A stretch of 64,000 nucleotides of DNA from Staphylococcus simiae (lineage in GTDB: Bacteria; Bacillota; Bacilli; Staphylococcales; Staphylococcaceae), in NCBI RefSeq assembly GCF_002902085.1, contig NZ_PPQR01000052.1, forward strand, positions 1 through 64,000. Reading direction: 5' to 3'. Shown here piece by piece: positions 39,964-50,981 of the stretch. A program made the position numbers and the translations under genes. The notes under the pieces are model-generated. The model saw only the letters and a list, made by a program, of their open reading frames with translations. It was not told the origin of the DNA and did no database searches. Each line of letters begins with the position of its first letter. Position 1 is the first letter of the stretch.

Positions 39964-40671
39964 TTAGTTGGTTTCTCTTACAACAACTCTACTACCTTCA
40001 ACTTCTAAAATTTCAACTGTCTTATTACGAAGAATAAAATTCCCATCAGACACAGCATCAATTCTTTCATTTTCACAAAAAATAATGCCAGCAGGTCGAA
40101 GGTCAGTAACTGTTTGAGCTTTCTTACCAACGAGGTGCGAACGATTATCTTGAGATATGTAACCTGCCTCAGAGCTAGTTGAGTCTTTTAAAATAACTTT
40201 ATCTAAAAATGGAATTTTTCTATTGAATATTTTCACTAATATCACCCATTCTATAATTGTGAATATCAAAGCTACTATTACGTTGCCAAGCATTAAAAGT
40301 AAGTTATCTCCTAATGTTATAATACTTATTGTTATTAAAGTCATTCCAATTAGTCCGATGACAGCTCCAACAACAAATAGTTCAATAACAACCAATATTA
40401 CTCCTATAGAAAATAATAAAACTGAATGAAGATTTACGTCCCCTTGAACTAAAAAGCCAAAAAATAAAAGAAGTAATGCAATTGAAGATAAAATTCCTGC
40501 AGCATTGATATGTTTAGAATATAGTTGGTATACAAAACCTAAAAATACTATACATGTAAGAAGTAATGATATTACTGGATTAACAATCGCCTCGCTTAAT
40601 TGTTTAATCCAATCGTTATCAATAGTAAATGCCAAAAATTTAGTCATTTTTATTACATTGATATAATCCAA
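39964..40671 (-). CDS. NfeD-like membrane protein, truncated form (YqeZ)
   Basis: A 235-residue NfeD-family protein with about five membrane helices (residues about 30-145) and a C-terminal OB-fold (about 160-235; [16 protein letters not shown]). Bacillus YqeZ carries an N-terminal ClpP-class serine protease domain, and none is present here. The start codon is TTG, preceded by GAGGTGAGATT. It is first in the operon with floA and may work with it on membrane organisation. Confidence 0.9.
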   Translation of the reverse strand: MDYINVIKMTKFLAFTIDNDWIKQLSEAIVNPVISLLLTCIVFLGFVYQLYSKHINAAGILSSIALLLLFFGFLVQGDVNLHSVLLFSIGVILVVIELFVVGAVIGLIGMTLITISIITLGDNLLLMLGNVIVALIFTIIEWVILVKIFNRKIPFLDKVILKDSTSSEAGYISQDNRSHLVGKKAQTVTDLRPAGIIFCENERIDAVSDGNFILRNKTVEILEVEGSRVVVRETN

Positions 40672-41104
40672 AATCTCACCTCGCCCTCAATAATATTATA
40701 CATGAAACCGTAAACATATAATAGTAAAAAGAAACATATAAAAATATCATTAAATATTTTAATTATTATTATATATCTTGATTTATTAATGGATCTTAAC
40801 ACTTGCTATTAAAAAGTCATGGATGACAAACATCTTATGCATAATAAAGCTATAATTGGCTTAACCATGAGATTTATAAAGCGATGATTAAACTAGTAAC
40901 ACCTTTAAACTTAAATATAACTAAATAAATATTTCAAAATTTTAAACTTAACACAGTTATTAGATACAAATACCAATTAACCATTTGATTTCAATATCAT
41001 TTTACAAACAAAGAAAAAGACACTATAAACTAGTACTTACTAGCCTATAGTGTCTTCAATTATATAATTAATATTCGTGTTGAGGGAGTCAACAGAGGTA
41101 TTAA
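40672..41104. other. Intergenic region with rpsU terminator
   Basis: Of these 433 bases, only the rpsU terminator near the right end is recognisable: GACACTATA (41019-41027) with TATAGTGTC (41046-41054) and a U-rich tail on the minus strand. The remainder is AT-rich and I see no ORF, tRNA or repeat. Confidence 0.7.
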
Positions 41105-41281
41105 TTATTTGAATTTACGCTTACGCGCAGCTTCTGATTTCTTTTTACGTTTTACGCTTGGTTTTTCGTAAAACTCACGTTTACGTACTTCTTGGATTGT
41201 TCCACTTTTAGAAACTGAACGTTTAAATCTACGTAATGCATCTTCAAGTGATTCATTTTTACGTACTACTGTTTTAGACAT
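41105..41281 (-). CDS. rpsU: 30S ribosomal protein S21
   Basis: A 58-residue S21. The N-terminus [19 protein letters not shown] and basic C-terminus with [13 protein letters not shown] are diagnostic. The frame runs 27 bp further upstream, but the ATG at 41281 has a strong GGAGGGAGGGAAATACAG ribosome site. Encoded behind a near-consensus promoter. Confidence 0.96.
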
Positions 41282-41326
41282 CTGTATTTCCCTCCCTCCA
41301 AATATCAACGGAACTTTATAGTCATT

Positions 41327-41345
41327 TGCATAGTAAAACTATGCA
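41327..41345 (-). promoter_or_regulatory. 5' hairpin of the rpsU transcript
   Basis: TGCATAGT, 3-nt loop, ACTATGCA: a perfect 8-bp palindrome starting at the predicted transcription start. It may stabilise the mRNA end or bind a regulator. Confidence 0.5.
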
Positions 41346-41351
41346 TTAATA

Positions 41352-41380
41352 AGTATAATATATATGCAATTTGTGGTCAA
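41352..41380 (-). promoter_or_regulatory. rpsU promoter
   Basis: On the minus strand TTGACC, 17 bp, TATACT: a near-perfect SigA promoter about 70 bp before the rpsU ATG. Confidence 0.75.
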
Positions 41381-41553
41381 TTAGTAAATTCTTTTTTATT
41401 TGAAACATATTTCACAATAGAGACATGTAATCATTTAAAACAACTGATTCAGCTTTTATTAATATCTATTTTGTTTAATTATGATTATTTATTTATATCT
41501 ATTAGACAGTATTCATATTAAGTGATTGTAATGGTCCATTATAGCAATCAAAT

Positions 41554-42900
41554 TTATACTAATACTTCTCTCTCAGATTTATTTGATGCATGGTCAACTA
41601 CTTTAATCACTTGGCCTATGTTAATAGGATAATCAGCTTTAGTAATTTTCACTTTAACAATTTGTCCAATGAGTGATTCATCACCTTCAAACTGAACTTT
41701 CATATAATTATCTGCATAACCAACTAATGTTCCATCAATTTCACCTGCTTCTTCAGGAATAACTTCAAGAACTTCTTGATCAAATTTAGAAGCATATTCT
41801 TTTCCTAATTGATTACTAAGGGTAATCAATTTATGAACGCGTTCATTTTTGATTTCTTCATCTATTTGATCGTCCATTCTTGCTGCTGGTGTTCCAATTC
41901 TTGGTGAATATGGAAATACATGTAATTCTGAAAATTTATGCTTAACGATGAAATCATAAGTTTCTTGGAATTCTTCCTCCGTTTCACCAGGGAATCCAAC
42001 TATAACATCACTTGTTACTGCTAAATCAGGTAATGCATGATGTAATTTTGTTAATCTTTCTGAAAAACGTTCCATAGTATATTTACGTCTCATACGTTTT
42101 AATACTGTATCTGAGCCAGATTGTAAAGGTATATGTAGATGACGAACTACTTTAGTAGAATGTTCTAACACATCGATGACTTCATCTGTAAGTTGACTTG
42201 CTTCAATTGATGAAATTCGAATTCTTTCTAAACCATCTATAGTCTCTAAATCACGTAATAACTGAGCTAAATTATAATCTTTCAAATCTTGTCCATATCC
42301 ACCAGTATGGATACCAGTCAATACGATTTCTTTATAGCCAGAATTAACTAATTGTGTAGCTTGTTCTACAACTTTTTCAGGATCTCTAGATCTCATCAAT
42401 CCACGTGCCCATGGAATAATACAGAATGTACAGAAATTATTACATCCTTCTTGTATTTTTAATGAAGCACGAGTTCTATCTGTGAAATATGGAACATCAA
42501 GTTCTTCGTATTTACGATTTTTCATAATGTTACCAACACCGTTGATAGGTTGACGCTCTTTTCTAAATTCTTCAATATAACCTAAAAGCTTATGTCTATC
42601 CTGTGTCCCCACTACTACGTCTACACCTGGAATTTCCATAATTTCAGCAGATGATGTCTGTGCATAACAACCTGTGACACAAATGACAGCATCAGGATTT
42701 TTTCTAATTGCTCTACGGATAATTTGACGACTTTTCTTATCTCCAGTGTTTGTCACTGTACAAGTATTGATAACAAAGACATCAGCATTTGTTTCAAAAT
42801 CTACTCGTTCATAATCCTCTTCTTTAAATAGTTGCCAAATTGCTTCAGTTTCATAATGATTCACTTTACAACCTAATGTGTGAAACGCAACTGTTGACAT
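41554..42900 (-). CDS. mtaB: tRNA methylthiotransferase MtaB
   Basis: A 448-residue radical-SAM enzyme that adds a methylthio group to N6-threonylcarbamoyladenosine 37 of tRNA. The N-terminal UPF0004 domain has cysteines (GCK, NTCTVT, GCYAQ), the radical-SAM cluster motif is CNNFCTFCIIPWARG and a TRAM domain ends the protein. The open frame has an earlier GTG, but this lies in the ribosome site; the ATG at 42900 is correct. Its GGGGTGA ribosome site is built from the last codons of rsmE. Confidence 0.95.
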   Translation of the reverse strand: MSTVAFHTLGCKVNHYETEAIWQLFKEEDYERVDFETNADVFVINTCTVTNTGDKKSRQIIRRAIRKNPDAVICVTGCYAQTSSAEIMEIPGVDVVVGTQDRHKLLGYIEEFRKERQPINGVGNIMKNRKYEELDVPYFTDRTRASLKIQEGCNNFCTFCIIPWARGLMRSRDPEKVVEQATQLVNSGYKEIVLTGIHTGGYGQDLKDYNLAQLLRDLETIDGLERIRISSIEASQLTDEVIDVLEHSTKVVRHLHIPLQSGSDTVLKRMRRKYTMERFSERLTKLHHALPDLAVTSDVIVGFPGETEEEFQETYDFIVKHKFSELHVFPYSPRIGTPAARMDDQIDEEIKNERVHKLITLSNQLGKEYASKFDQEVLEVIPEEAGEIDGTLVGYADNYMKVQFEGDESLIGQIVKVKITKADYPINIGQVIKVVDHASNKSEREVLV

Positions 42901-42905
42901 AATAT

Positions 42906-43667
42906 TCACCCCAATAATTCTTTTTCATAACTTAGTGCACTTAATACATACAGTGGTGCAGTTTCTGCCCGTAAAATTCTAGGTCCTAAACCTATTAATG
43001 AACTTACATCACTTAATAATGCTATCTCTTGTTCTGATAATCCACCTTCAGGACCAAATATCACTAATACTTTATCCTGTGGTTTGAATTGTTGTAAGGC
43101 TTGTTTAAAATGACTTATTTCACCATTTTTTGCCTGTTCTTCATAAGCTACAAGAACATAGTCATAATAATCTATAGTATCATAAATATTTTTTAAATTC
43201 GACTGATATTTTATTGAGGGAATAGTCAAACGATAACTTTGTTCTGCTGCTTCTTTAATAATCTTTTGCCAACGTTCTAATTTCTTTTCAATTTTAGTAT
43301 TGTTTAATTTAACAATAGAACGGTCCATACCTACTGCAATAAATGAGTGTGCACCTAATTCTGTTGCTTTTTGAATTAACCACTCATATTTATCTGCTTT
43401 AATTAATCCACTACATATAGTGATATCTACAGGTAATTCTGTATCAATATTTTGTTTTTCACTTAATTTAACTTCGATGCTGTCATTTGACATTGACATT
43501 ATTTCACACTTATATACTTGTTGATTTTCAAATGTCAAAATTATGTTATCGCCAATTACATTTCTCATAACATTAGTAATATGATGAATATCTTCTTTTT
43601 TAGTAATAAAAAAACGCTGATTTTCATCAGCGTCTTGGTTTATAAAATAACGTTGCACTTTATTCAC
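42906..43667 (-). CDS. rsmE: 16S rRNA (uracil(1498)-N3)-methyltransferase RsmE
   Basis: A 253-residue SPOUT-class methyltransferase. Evidence is the PUA-like N-terminal part and the knot motifs [13 protein letters not shown] and [17 protein letters not shown]. It overlaps prmA by 8 bp. It lies between prmA and mtaB, as in most Firmicutes. Confidence 0.96.
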   Translation of the reverse strand: MNKVQRYFINQDADENQRFFITKKEDIHHITNVMRNVIGDNIILTFENQQVYKCEIMSMSNDSIEVKLSEKQNIDTELPVDITICSGLIKADKYEWLIQKATELGAHSFIAVGMDRSIVKLNNTKIEKKLERWQKIIKEAAEQSYRLTIPSIKYQSNLKNIYDTIDYYDYVLVAYEEQAKNGEISHFKQALQQFKPQDKVLVIFGPEGGLSEQEIALLSDVSSLIGLGPRILRAETAPLYVLSALSYEKELLG

Positions 43668-44598
43668 TCACTTTCTGGCCTACTAGACAAACCCAACCGT
43701 TGTCATGTTGCACTGAAATAATGCTAAAACCTACACGCTTCATATGTGATTCAATTTCTTCGTACTTCTCTTTTATGATACCAGAAGTAATAAAATAGCC
43801 ACCATTATTTAGTGTATTATAAGCATCTTCTATCATTTCATCAATAATGTGCGCTAATATATTAGCAATTACTACATCAAACTGTTCAGTTTCATCTTGT
43901 AATAAATTCCCAGGAACTGCTTCAATATCATTTTGACAATGATTTTTTGCAAAGTTCTCTTTAGCAACATTCACTGCCATGTCATCAATATCCAATGCTT
44001 TGATGCGTTTTACTCCTAATAAATGACAAGCAATACTTAATATACCTGAGCCAGTTCCAACATCTATTACTGCATCGGTTGGTTTGACATATTGTTCAAT
44101 TGCCTTTAAACACATACTTGTAGTTGGATGGTCACCAGTTCCAAATGCCATACCTGGATCTAATTCAATACATAGTTCTTCATTTGATTCTTTTGAATAT
44201 GTTTCCCAACTAGGTACAATAGTGAATTTTTCAGAAGCTCTAAAGGGATGAAAATAATTTTTCCATTCATTTTCCCAGTCTGATTCCTCCAATATAGTCT
44301 CAGAAAGCTGTAACATGTCTTTATTTATTTGCGGTAAATCTAAAATAGCTTGTTGAATCGTTTGGCGTAAATGGTTATTAAATTTTAATTCATTAAAATA
44401 CGCTTTTAATCTAACACCACTAGTCGGATAATCTTCTTGTTTTAACGCATATATTTCTCCAAATTTATCTTCAGGTTGATTTACTAAGTCGTCAGAGTCT
44501 TCAATGACCACACCATTTGACCCATTATTCTCTAATATATTGGTAACTAAATCTACAACTTCATGGTTTACTATAATTGAAAGCTCTGTCCAATTCAT
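43660..44598 (-). CDS. prmA: Ribosomal protein L11 methyltransferase
   Basis: A 312-residue enzyme that trimethylates L11. N-terminal substrate-binding domain, then SAM motif [19 protein letters not shown] and the NILAHII active loop. It starts 4 bp after the dnaJ stop, so it is the fifth gene of the heat-shock cluster. Confidence 0.96.
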   Translation of the reverse strand: MNWTELSIIVNHEVVDLVTNILENNGSNGVVIEDSDDLVNQPEDKFGEIYALKQEDYPTSGVRLKAYFNELKFNNHLRQTIQQAILDLPQINKDMLQLSETILEESDWENEWKNYFHPFRASEKFTIVPSWETYSKESNEELCIELDPGMAFGTGDHPTTSMCLKAIEQYVKPTDAVIDVGTGSGILSIACHLLGVKRIKALDIDDMAVNVAKENFAKNHCQNDIEAVPGNLLQDETEQFDVVIANILAHIIDEMIEDAYNTLNNGGYFITSGIIKEKYEEIESHMKRVGFSIISVQHDNGWVCLVGQKVSE

Positions 44599-44601
44599 AA
44601 A

Positions 44602-45741
44602 TTATTCTCCCTTAAAGAATCGTTTTGCTCTATCTTTAAAATTTGTAGGTTGTTCATTAATGTCTTCCCCACTAATTTGTGCAAATTCTTGCATTAATTC
44701 TTTTTGTCTATCTGTTAATTTAGTAGGTGTTACTACTTTGATATCTACATATAAATCTCCGTGTCCATACCCATGAACATTTTTAATTCCTTTTTCTTTC
44801 AAACGGAATTGTTTACCAGTTTGCGTGCCAGCAGGTATTGTTAGCATAACTTCATTGTTAAGTGTTGGGATTTTAACCTCATCACCTAATGCAGCTTGTG
44901 GGAAGCTAATGTTTAATTTGTAATAAATATCATCACCATCACGTTTAAATGTATCTGACGGTTTCACTCTAAATACGACGTACAAGTCTCCACTAGGTCC
45001 GCCATTCACGCCAGGTGAGCCCTCACCAGCTAATCTAATTTGTTGTTCGTTGTCAACACCTTCTGGTACCGTAACTTCTAACTTAACTGTTTTATTTTCT
45101 GTTCCTTTACCATGACAAGTTGGACAAGGTTCTTCAAATTCTTGACCACTTCCTTGACATTTTGGACATACTTGTTCTGTTCTCACTCTACCTAAAATTG
45201 TATTTTGTTCAACGGCAACGTGTCCTGCACCATTACAATAACTACATGTTTTTTTGCTTGTGCCAGGTTTAGCACCTTCGCCATCACATGTATGACAAGT
45301 TACATCTTTTCGTATTGAAATTTCTTTTGTAGTTCCGAAAACTGCTTCTTCAAAAGTCAATGTCATAGTATATTGAAGATCGTCACCTTTTTGTGGAGCG
45401 TTAGGATCTCGTTGTCTACCTCCACCAAAGAATGAACTAAAGATATCTTCGAAACCGCCACCACCAAAGCTACTAAATCCACCAAAGTCAGAGCCACTAA
45501 ATCCTTGACCACCGAATCCTTGTGGACCATCATGGCCAAACTGATCATAGTTTGCTCGTTTGTTATCATCACTTAATACTTCATACGCTTCTGAAATCTC
45601 TTTAAATTTCTCATCTGCACCTTCTTCTTTATTAATATCAGGATGATATTTTTTTGAAAGTTTACGATAAGCTTTTTTGATTTCATCTTTTGAGGCTTCT
45701 TTATTAACCCCTAAGACTTCATAATAGTCTCTTTTGGCCAC
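44602..45741 (-). CDS. dnaJ: Chaperone protein DnaJ
   Basis: A 379-residue full-length type I Hsp40. J domain with YHPDINKE, a glycine/phenylalanine-rich linker (about 75-115), four CxxCxGxG zinc repeats ([32 protein letters not shown]), then two C-terminal peptide-binding domains. Separated from dnaK by a hairpin that may attenuate transcription. HPD is intact. Confidence 0.99.
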   Translation of the reverse strand: MAKRDYYEVLGVNKEASKDEIKKAYRKLSKKYHPDINKEEGADEKFKEISEAYEVLSDDNKRANYDQFGHDGPQGFGGQGFSGSDFGGFSSFGGGGFEDIFSSFFGGGRQRDPNAPQKGDDLQYTMTLTFEEAVFGTTKEISIRKDVTCHTCDGEGAKPGTSKKTCSYCNGAGHVAVEQNTILGRVRTEQVCPKCQGSGQEFEEPCPTCHGKGTENKTVKLEVTVPEGVDNEQQIRLAGEGSPGVNGGPSGDLYVVFRVKPSDTFKRDGDDIYYKLNISFPQAALGDEVKIPTLNNEVMLTIPAGTQTGKQFRLKEKGIKNVHGYGHGDLYVDIKVVTPTKLTDRQKELMQEFAQISGEDINEQPTNFKDRAKRFFKGE

Positions 45742-45803
45742 AACTATCTCTCCTTTTCCAATTAACTTTTATAGTTTAACGTAATATTTAACACTATCCA
45801 AAT

Positions 45804-45842
45804 AAAAAGCCAAAGCCAATGCACTATTGACTTTGACTTTTT
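45804..45842 (-). terminator. Partial terminator between dnaK and dnaJ
   Basis: On the minus strand AAAGTCAAAGTCAAT pairs with ATTGGCTTTGGCTTT (a few G-U pairs) with TTTATTT after it. It sits in the 136-bp gap and may set the dnaK:dnaJ ratio. Confidence 0.6.
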
Positions 45843-45877
45843 AACTAATCTTTAAAGCTTATTGGTATTTTAACCAA

Positions 45878-47725
<1,848 letters not shown>

Positions 47726-47760
47726 TTAAAAATTAAATGTTCAATGTTTTTTCAACCAAA

Positions 47761-48384
47761 TTATTGGTTTACTTTAACCATTGATGGTCTTAATACTCTA
47801 TCTTTAAGACGATATCCCTTTTGTAATTCTTGAGTGACTACTCCAGACTCCAAATCAGGATTATCATCTTGCATCACTGCTTGATGTACATTTGGATCAA
47901 AAGATTCGCCTTCTGAAGCGATTACTTCTAGACCATTATCTTTTAAGGCATTAATTAAACTTTCATGAACCATTTGGACACCTTTTTGTAAAGATTTAAA
48001 TGTTTCATCATCACCCTCAATTTGTAACGCTCTTTCGATGTTGTCAATTGCTGGTAAAATATCAGTTAACACACTTTGTGCCTGATATTTTTTATTAGTT
48101 TCAGTTTCTTTTTGAATTCTTCGTTTATAATTTTCAAATTCTGCATAAAGCCTTAAATATTTTTCTTCATTATCATCAGCTAATTGTTGTAATTCTTCTA
48201 TTTTTTGATCTTTCGGATCAATGTCTTCACTGATGTCGTCTTGTGATGACTCATTATTGTCATTATTTATGTTATTTGTTTGTTCAGTTTCATCAACTGA
48301 TTCATCTTCACTATTTGATGTTGTTTGATTCTCATCTATAGTATCTTCAGTTGGTTGTTGAACTGATTCATCTTTTTCTGTCAT
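47761..48384 (-). CDS. grpE: Nucleotide exchange factor GrpE
   Basis: A 207-residue co-chaperone of DnaK. An acidic, low-complexity N-terminus (about 1-65) is followed by a long dimerising helix ([28 protein letters not shown]) and a C-terminal beta domain with [19 protein letters not shown]. In order hrcA-grpE-dnaK. Confidence 0.98.
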   Translation of the reverse strand: MTEKDESVQQPTEDTIDENQTTSNSEDESVDETEQTNNINNDNNESSQDDISEDIDPKDQKIEELQQLADDNEEKYLRLYAEFENYKRRIQKETETNKKYQAQSVLTDILPAIDNIERALQIEGDDETFKSLQKGVQMVHESLINALKDNGLEVIASEGESFDPNVHQAVMQDDNPDLESGVVTQELQKGYRLKDRVLRPSMVKVNQ

Positions 48385-48415
48385 TTTTTGCCCTCCAATA
48401 CAATTCTTATCATCA

Positions 48416-49393
48416 TTACCAAATTCTATTTAGCAATTGAATGACATTTTGATAATGCATTGCAGTAGGACCTATTACTGCAATTTGACCTTTTAATGAT
48501 TCATCAAAATGATATTGACTAGTAATAATAGAAATATCACTTAAACTTTCATCAATTTCATTTCCTATTTTCACATTTATATTTGGGGATGAAATATCTC
48601 GAAGCAAATCAGTAATTCTATTCGATTCTATATACTGAAGTATAGGTTGTATTGATGAAACGTTTGATTCATTTAATGCATCAATAAGTTTAACCTTTCC
48701 ACCCATATAAATGCTATTACTTTGATTGGATAGTTGTTCTTTCATTGCTTCAATAAGCTGTTCGATAAATAATCGCTCTTGTTCTGATTGTACAAAGGTA
48801 GCAATTTCTTCATTTACTATATGATTATATTCAGTAAATTTCTCAGTTACAAAATTAGATATAGTAGTTAACTTATCATTAGTAAATGATATATCAGCTA
48901 CAAGATGGACATGTTCAACATATCCCGATGAAAAAACAATTATCATAATGATTAAGTTACGATTTGCACGAATCAAATGAATATCTTTAATTATATCTTG
49001 TCCGTGATTAGGATGGACAACCAACGTAGTATACTGAGATAAACTAGATATCTCATCTGCAAAATATGACAAGGCAGATGACATATCATATTGGTTCTCA
49101 ATTAACAACTGGTTTAACCGTCGTAATTTATTTGTATTTTGATGAGATGTTTCTTCTAAAAGACGATTTACATAATATCTAAAACCTAACTGTGAAGGTG
49201 ATCTTCCAGATGAACTGTGCACCTTTTCTATAAATTTAGCCTCTTCAAGCTGTTTCATTTCATTTCTGATAGTTGCTGGACTAACATTTAAATTATGTCT
49301 TTCAATTAAAGTTTTAGAGCCAATAGGTTGTCCGTAATCAACATAATCTTCAACAATTGCATTTAATATGCTTAATTGTCTATCTGTAATCAT
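48416..49393 (-). CDS. hrcA: Heat-inducible transcription repressor HrcA
   Basis: A 325-residue repressor of the dnaK and groE operons, binding CIRCE. N-terminal winged helix with [37 protein letters not shown], then GAF-like domain and a C-terminal [16 protein letters not shown]. First gene of the operon and thus autoregulated. Confidence 0.98.
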   Translation of the reverse strand: MITDRQLSILNAIVEDYVDYGQPIGSKTLIERHNLNVSPATIRNEMKQLEEAKFIEKVHSSSGRSPSQLGFRYYVNRLLEETSHQNTNKLRRLNQLLIENQYDMSSALSYFADEISSLSQYTTLVVHPNHGQDIIKDIHLIRANRNLIIMIIVFSSGYVEHVHLVADISFTNDKLTTISNFVTEKFTEYNHIVNEEIATFVQSEQERLFIEQLIEAMKEQLSNQSNSIYMGGKVKLIDALNESNVSSIQPILQYIESNRITDLLRDISSPNINVKIGNEIDESLSDISIITSQYHFDESLKGQIAVIGPTAMHYQNVIQLLNRIW

Positions 49394-49405
49394 GTTTCCA
49401 CCTCA

Positions 49406-49432
49406 TTAGCACTCACTTCTTTCAAGTGCTAA
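49406..49432 (-). promoter_or_regulatory. CIRCE operator of HrcA
   Basis: TTAGCACTC, 9 bp, AAGTGCTAA: the CIRCE inverted repeat with one mismatch from the consensus GAGTGCTAA arm. It lies between the -10 box and the hrcA ATG. Confidence 0.92.
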
Positions 49433-49436
49433 TTAT

Positions 49437-49465
49437 AATTTAACAAATTGGTCAAAGTAAGTCAA
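49437..49465 (-). promoter_or_regulatory. SigA promoter of the hrcA-grpE-dnaK-dnaJ operon
   Basis: On the minus strand TTGACT, 17 bp, TAAATT, upstream of CIRCE. The -35 overlaps the CtsR site. Confidence 0.75.
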
Positions 49466-49466
49466 T
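49450..49466 (+). promoter_or_regulatory. CtsR operator
   Basis: GGTCAAA, 3 bp, AGTCAAT: the CtsR heptad direct repeat with one mismatch in the second half. It covers the -35 box. In S. aureus the dnaK operon is reported to be controlled by both HrcA and CtsR, which this arrangement fits. Confidence 0.8.
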
Positions 49467-49492
49467 GTTAAAGCCTCAGAAATTTAAAATTT

Positions 49493-50617
49493 TTATTCAT
49501 TTAATAAAAAAGCTTCGAAAACCTCGTTACCAATGACTTTACCTCGATTTGTCAATTTAATAAAATTACCCTCTTCGACTAATAAACCATTATTTTTTAA
49601 TCTTTCAATTGTTTGACCAAAAATATTATCCATAGATTGATTAAACTTTTCTGCAAATCTTTGACCATTAACTCCTTGATTCATTCTTAGACCTAAAAAC
49701 ATTTCTTCTTCCATTTTTTCGTTTAAGGTTGGAACATTAGAAGTCAAAATTGCTTTTCCATCATTTTTTATTGCTTTAATATAATGATTTACAGGATTGA
49801 TATTCGTGTATCTTTCTCCATTAACATAACCACTAGCACCTGCACCGAAACCATAATATTCTTCATTTAACCAATACACCTTATTATGTTCTGATTCAAA
49901 ACCATCTTTAGCAAAATTCGAAATCTCATATTGATGGAATGAAGACGCATTCATGCGTGACATTAAAAATTGATACATTTCTGCTCCTAAATCTTCATTA
50001 GGTAATTTTAAGTTACCTTTTCTATACATATTATAAAATTGTGTTTTAGGTTCAAGGATTAGTCCATAACTAGAAATATGATTGATATTCATTTTTAAAG
50101 CCATTTCTAAACTGTCCGCAAAATCTTCAAGAGATTGCTTTGGAAGATGGTACATTAAGTCTAAACTAATTGATTCAATTCCAGCAGTTGTGGCATTATC
50201 AACTGCTTGATATATATCTGATGTTTGGTGTGTACGTCCTAAAAGTTTTAATAATTCAGGATTAAAGGTCTGTACACCCATTGAAATCCTATTCACACCA
50301 TAGTTTTTTAATAATTGAACTTTTTCTGCAGTTAGTTCATCTGGATTAGCTTCAAACGTATACTCTCCGTTAATATTAAACATTTCATTTATAGCTTTTA
50401 GTAATTTTTCCAATTGTTTTATTGAAAGTGCTGTAGGAGTACCACCACCAACATACATTGTTTCTAAATTTCGAGTTTTTGCTAGAGACATTTCGTTGAT
50501 AAGTGCATCAATATAATCATCTACTGGCTGATTTTGTATAAAATATTTATTAAAGTCACAATAGGTACATATTCGTACGCAAAACGGAATATGTATATAT
50601 GCACTTTTTACTACCAT
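49493..50617 (-). CDS. hemW: Heme chaperone HemW / HemN-like radical SAM protein
   Basis: A 374-residue radical-SAM protein. AYIHIPFCVRICTYCDFNK holds the cluster cysteines (CxxxCxxC), plus GGGTPTAL. The HemN aromatic-coproporphyrinogen active-site set is not obviously present, so HemW (heme delivery) is the more likely identity. The frame is open for 51 bp more, but this is intergenic repeat; the ATG at 50617 has a GGAGG site 7 bp before it. Confidence 0.93.
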   Translation of the reverse strand: MVVKSAYIHIPFCVRICTYCDFNKYFIQNQPVDDYIDALINEMSLAKTRNLETMYVGGGTPTALSIKQLEKLLKAINEMFNINGEYTFEANPDELTAEKVQLLKNYGVNRISMGVQTFNPELLKLLGRTHQTSDIYQAVDNATTAGIESISLDLMYHLPKQSLEDFADSLEMALKMNINHISSYGLILEPKTQFYNMYRKGNLKLPNEDLGAEMYQFLMSRMNASSFHQYEISNFAKDGFESEHNKVYWLNEEYYGFGAGASGYVNGERYTNINPVNHYIKAIKNDGKAILTSNVPTLNEKMEEEMFLGLRMNQGVNGQRFAEKFNQSMDNIFGQTIERLKNNGLLVEEGNFIKLTNRGKVIGNEVFEAFLLNE

Positions 50618-50650
50618 CATCATTCCTCCATGATAAAATTCGCAAACATC

Positions 50651-50770
50651 CGGGAGTCGAACAGACATAAATTGTCTACAAAATTATGTCGTAATCCCAC
50701 CTTAGCAAGACTGAATAGGTTTTTAAAATGTAGATTTATCATCATTTTAAAAAACAGACAGATACTGCCA
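50651..50770 (-). repeat. Dispersed structured intergenic repeat, copy B
   Basis: The minus strand reads GGCAGTATCTGTCTG, then a stem of GTTTTTTAAAATG and CATTTTAAAAAC, then CAGTCTTGCT and a further stem from GACATAA and TTATGTC. Same layout as copy A (20745-20872), but with different bases in the first stem. The 363-bp gap 50618-50981 also contains the lepA terminator. Confidence 0.75.
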
Positions 50771-50917
50771 AGTGTTTAATTTTGAGTGTATAATACTTTT
50801 TTGTTCCAGATTCTATCTATATCTATATTTTGTGAAATCTATTTTTATTATCACTTATGTGTCATATTTTTGCAGGTTTTATTAAAGTTTTCATTTTAAT
50901 TCGTAAAATAAAAGAGA

Positions 50918-50943
50918 ATCCAGGACTTGTAAATGTCCTGGAC
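50918..50943 (-). terminator. Terminator of lepA
   Basis: TCCAGGAC pairs with GTCCTGGA around an 8-nt loop; on the minus strand TTCTCTTTTATTTT follows, about 40 bp after the lepA stop. Confidence 0.65.
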
Positions 50944-50981
50944 TCATTAATGTATACTATAAAACCTTACAAAAAAAGGCT

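Noticed and set aside
41521-41552. Palindromic TGATTG/CAATCA with inner ATGG/CCAT after mtaB
   Set aside because: No T run follows on either strand, so a terminator call is not supported.
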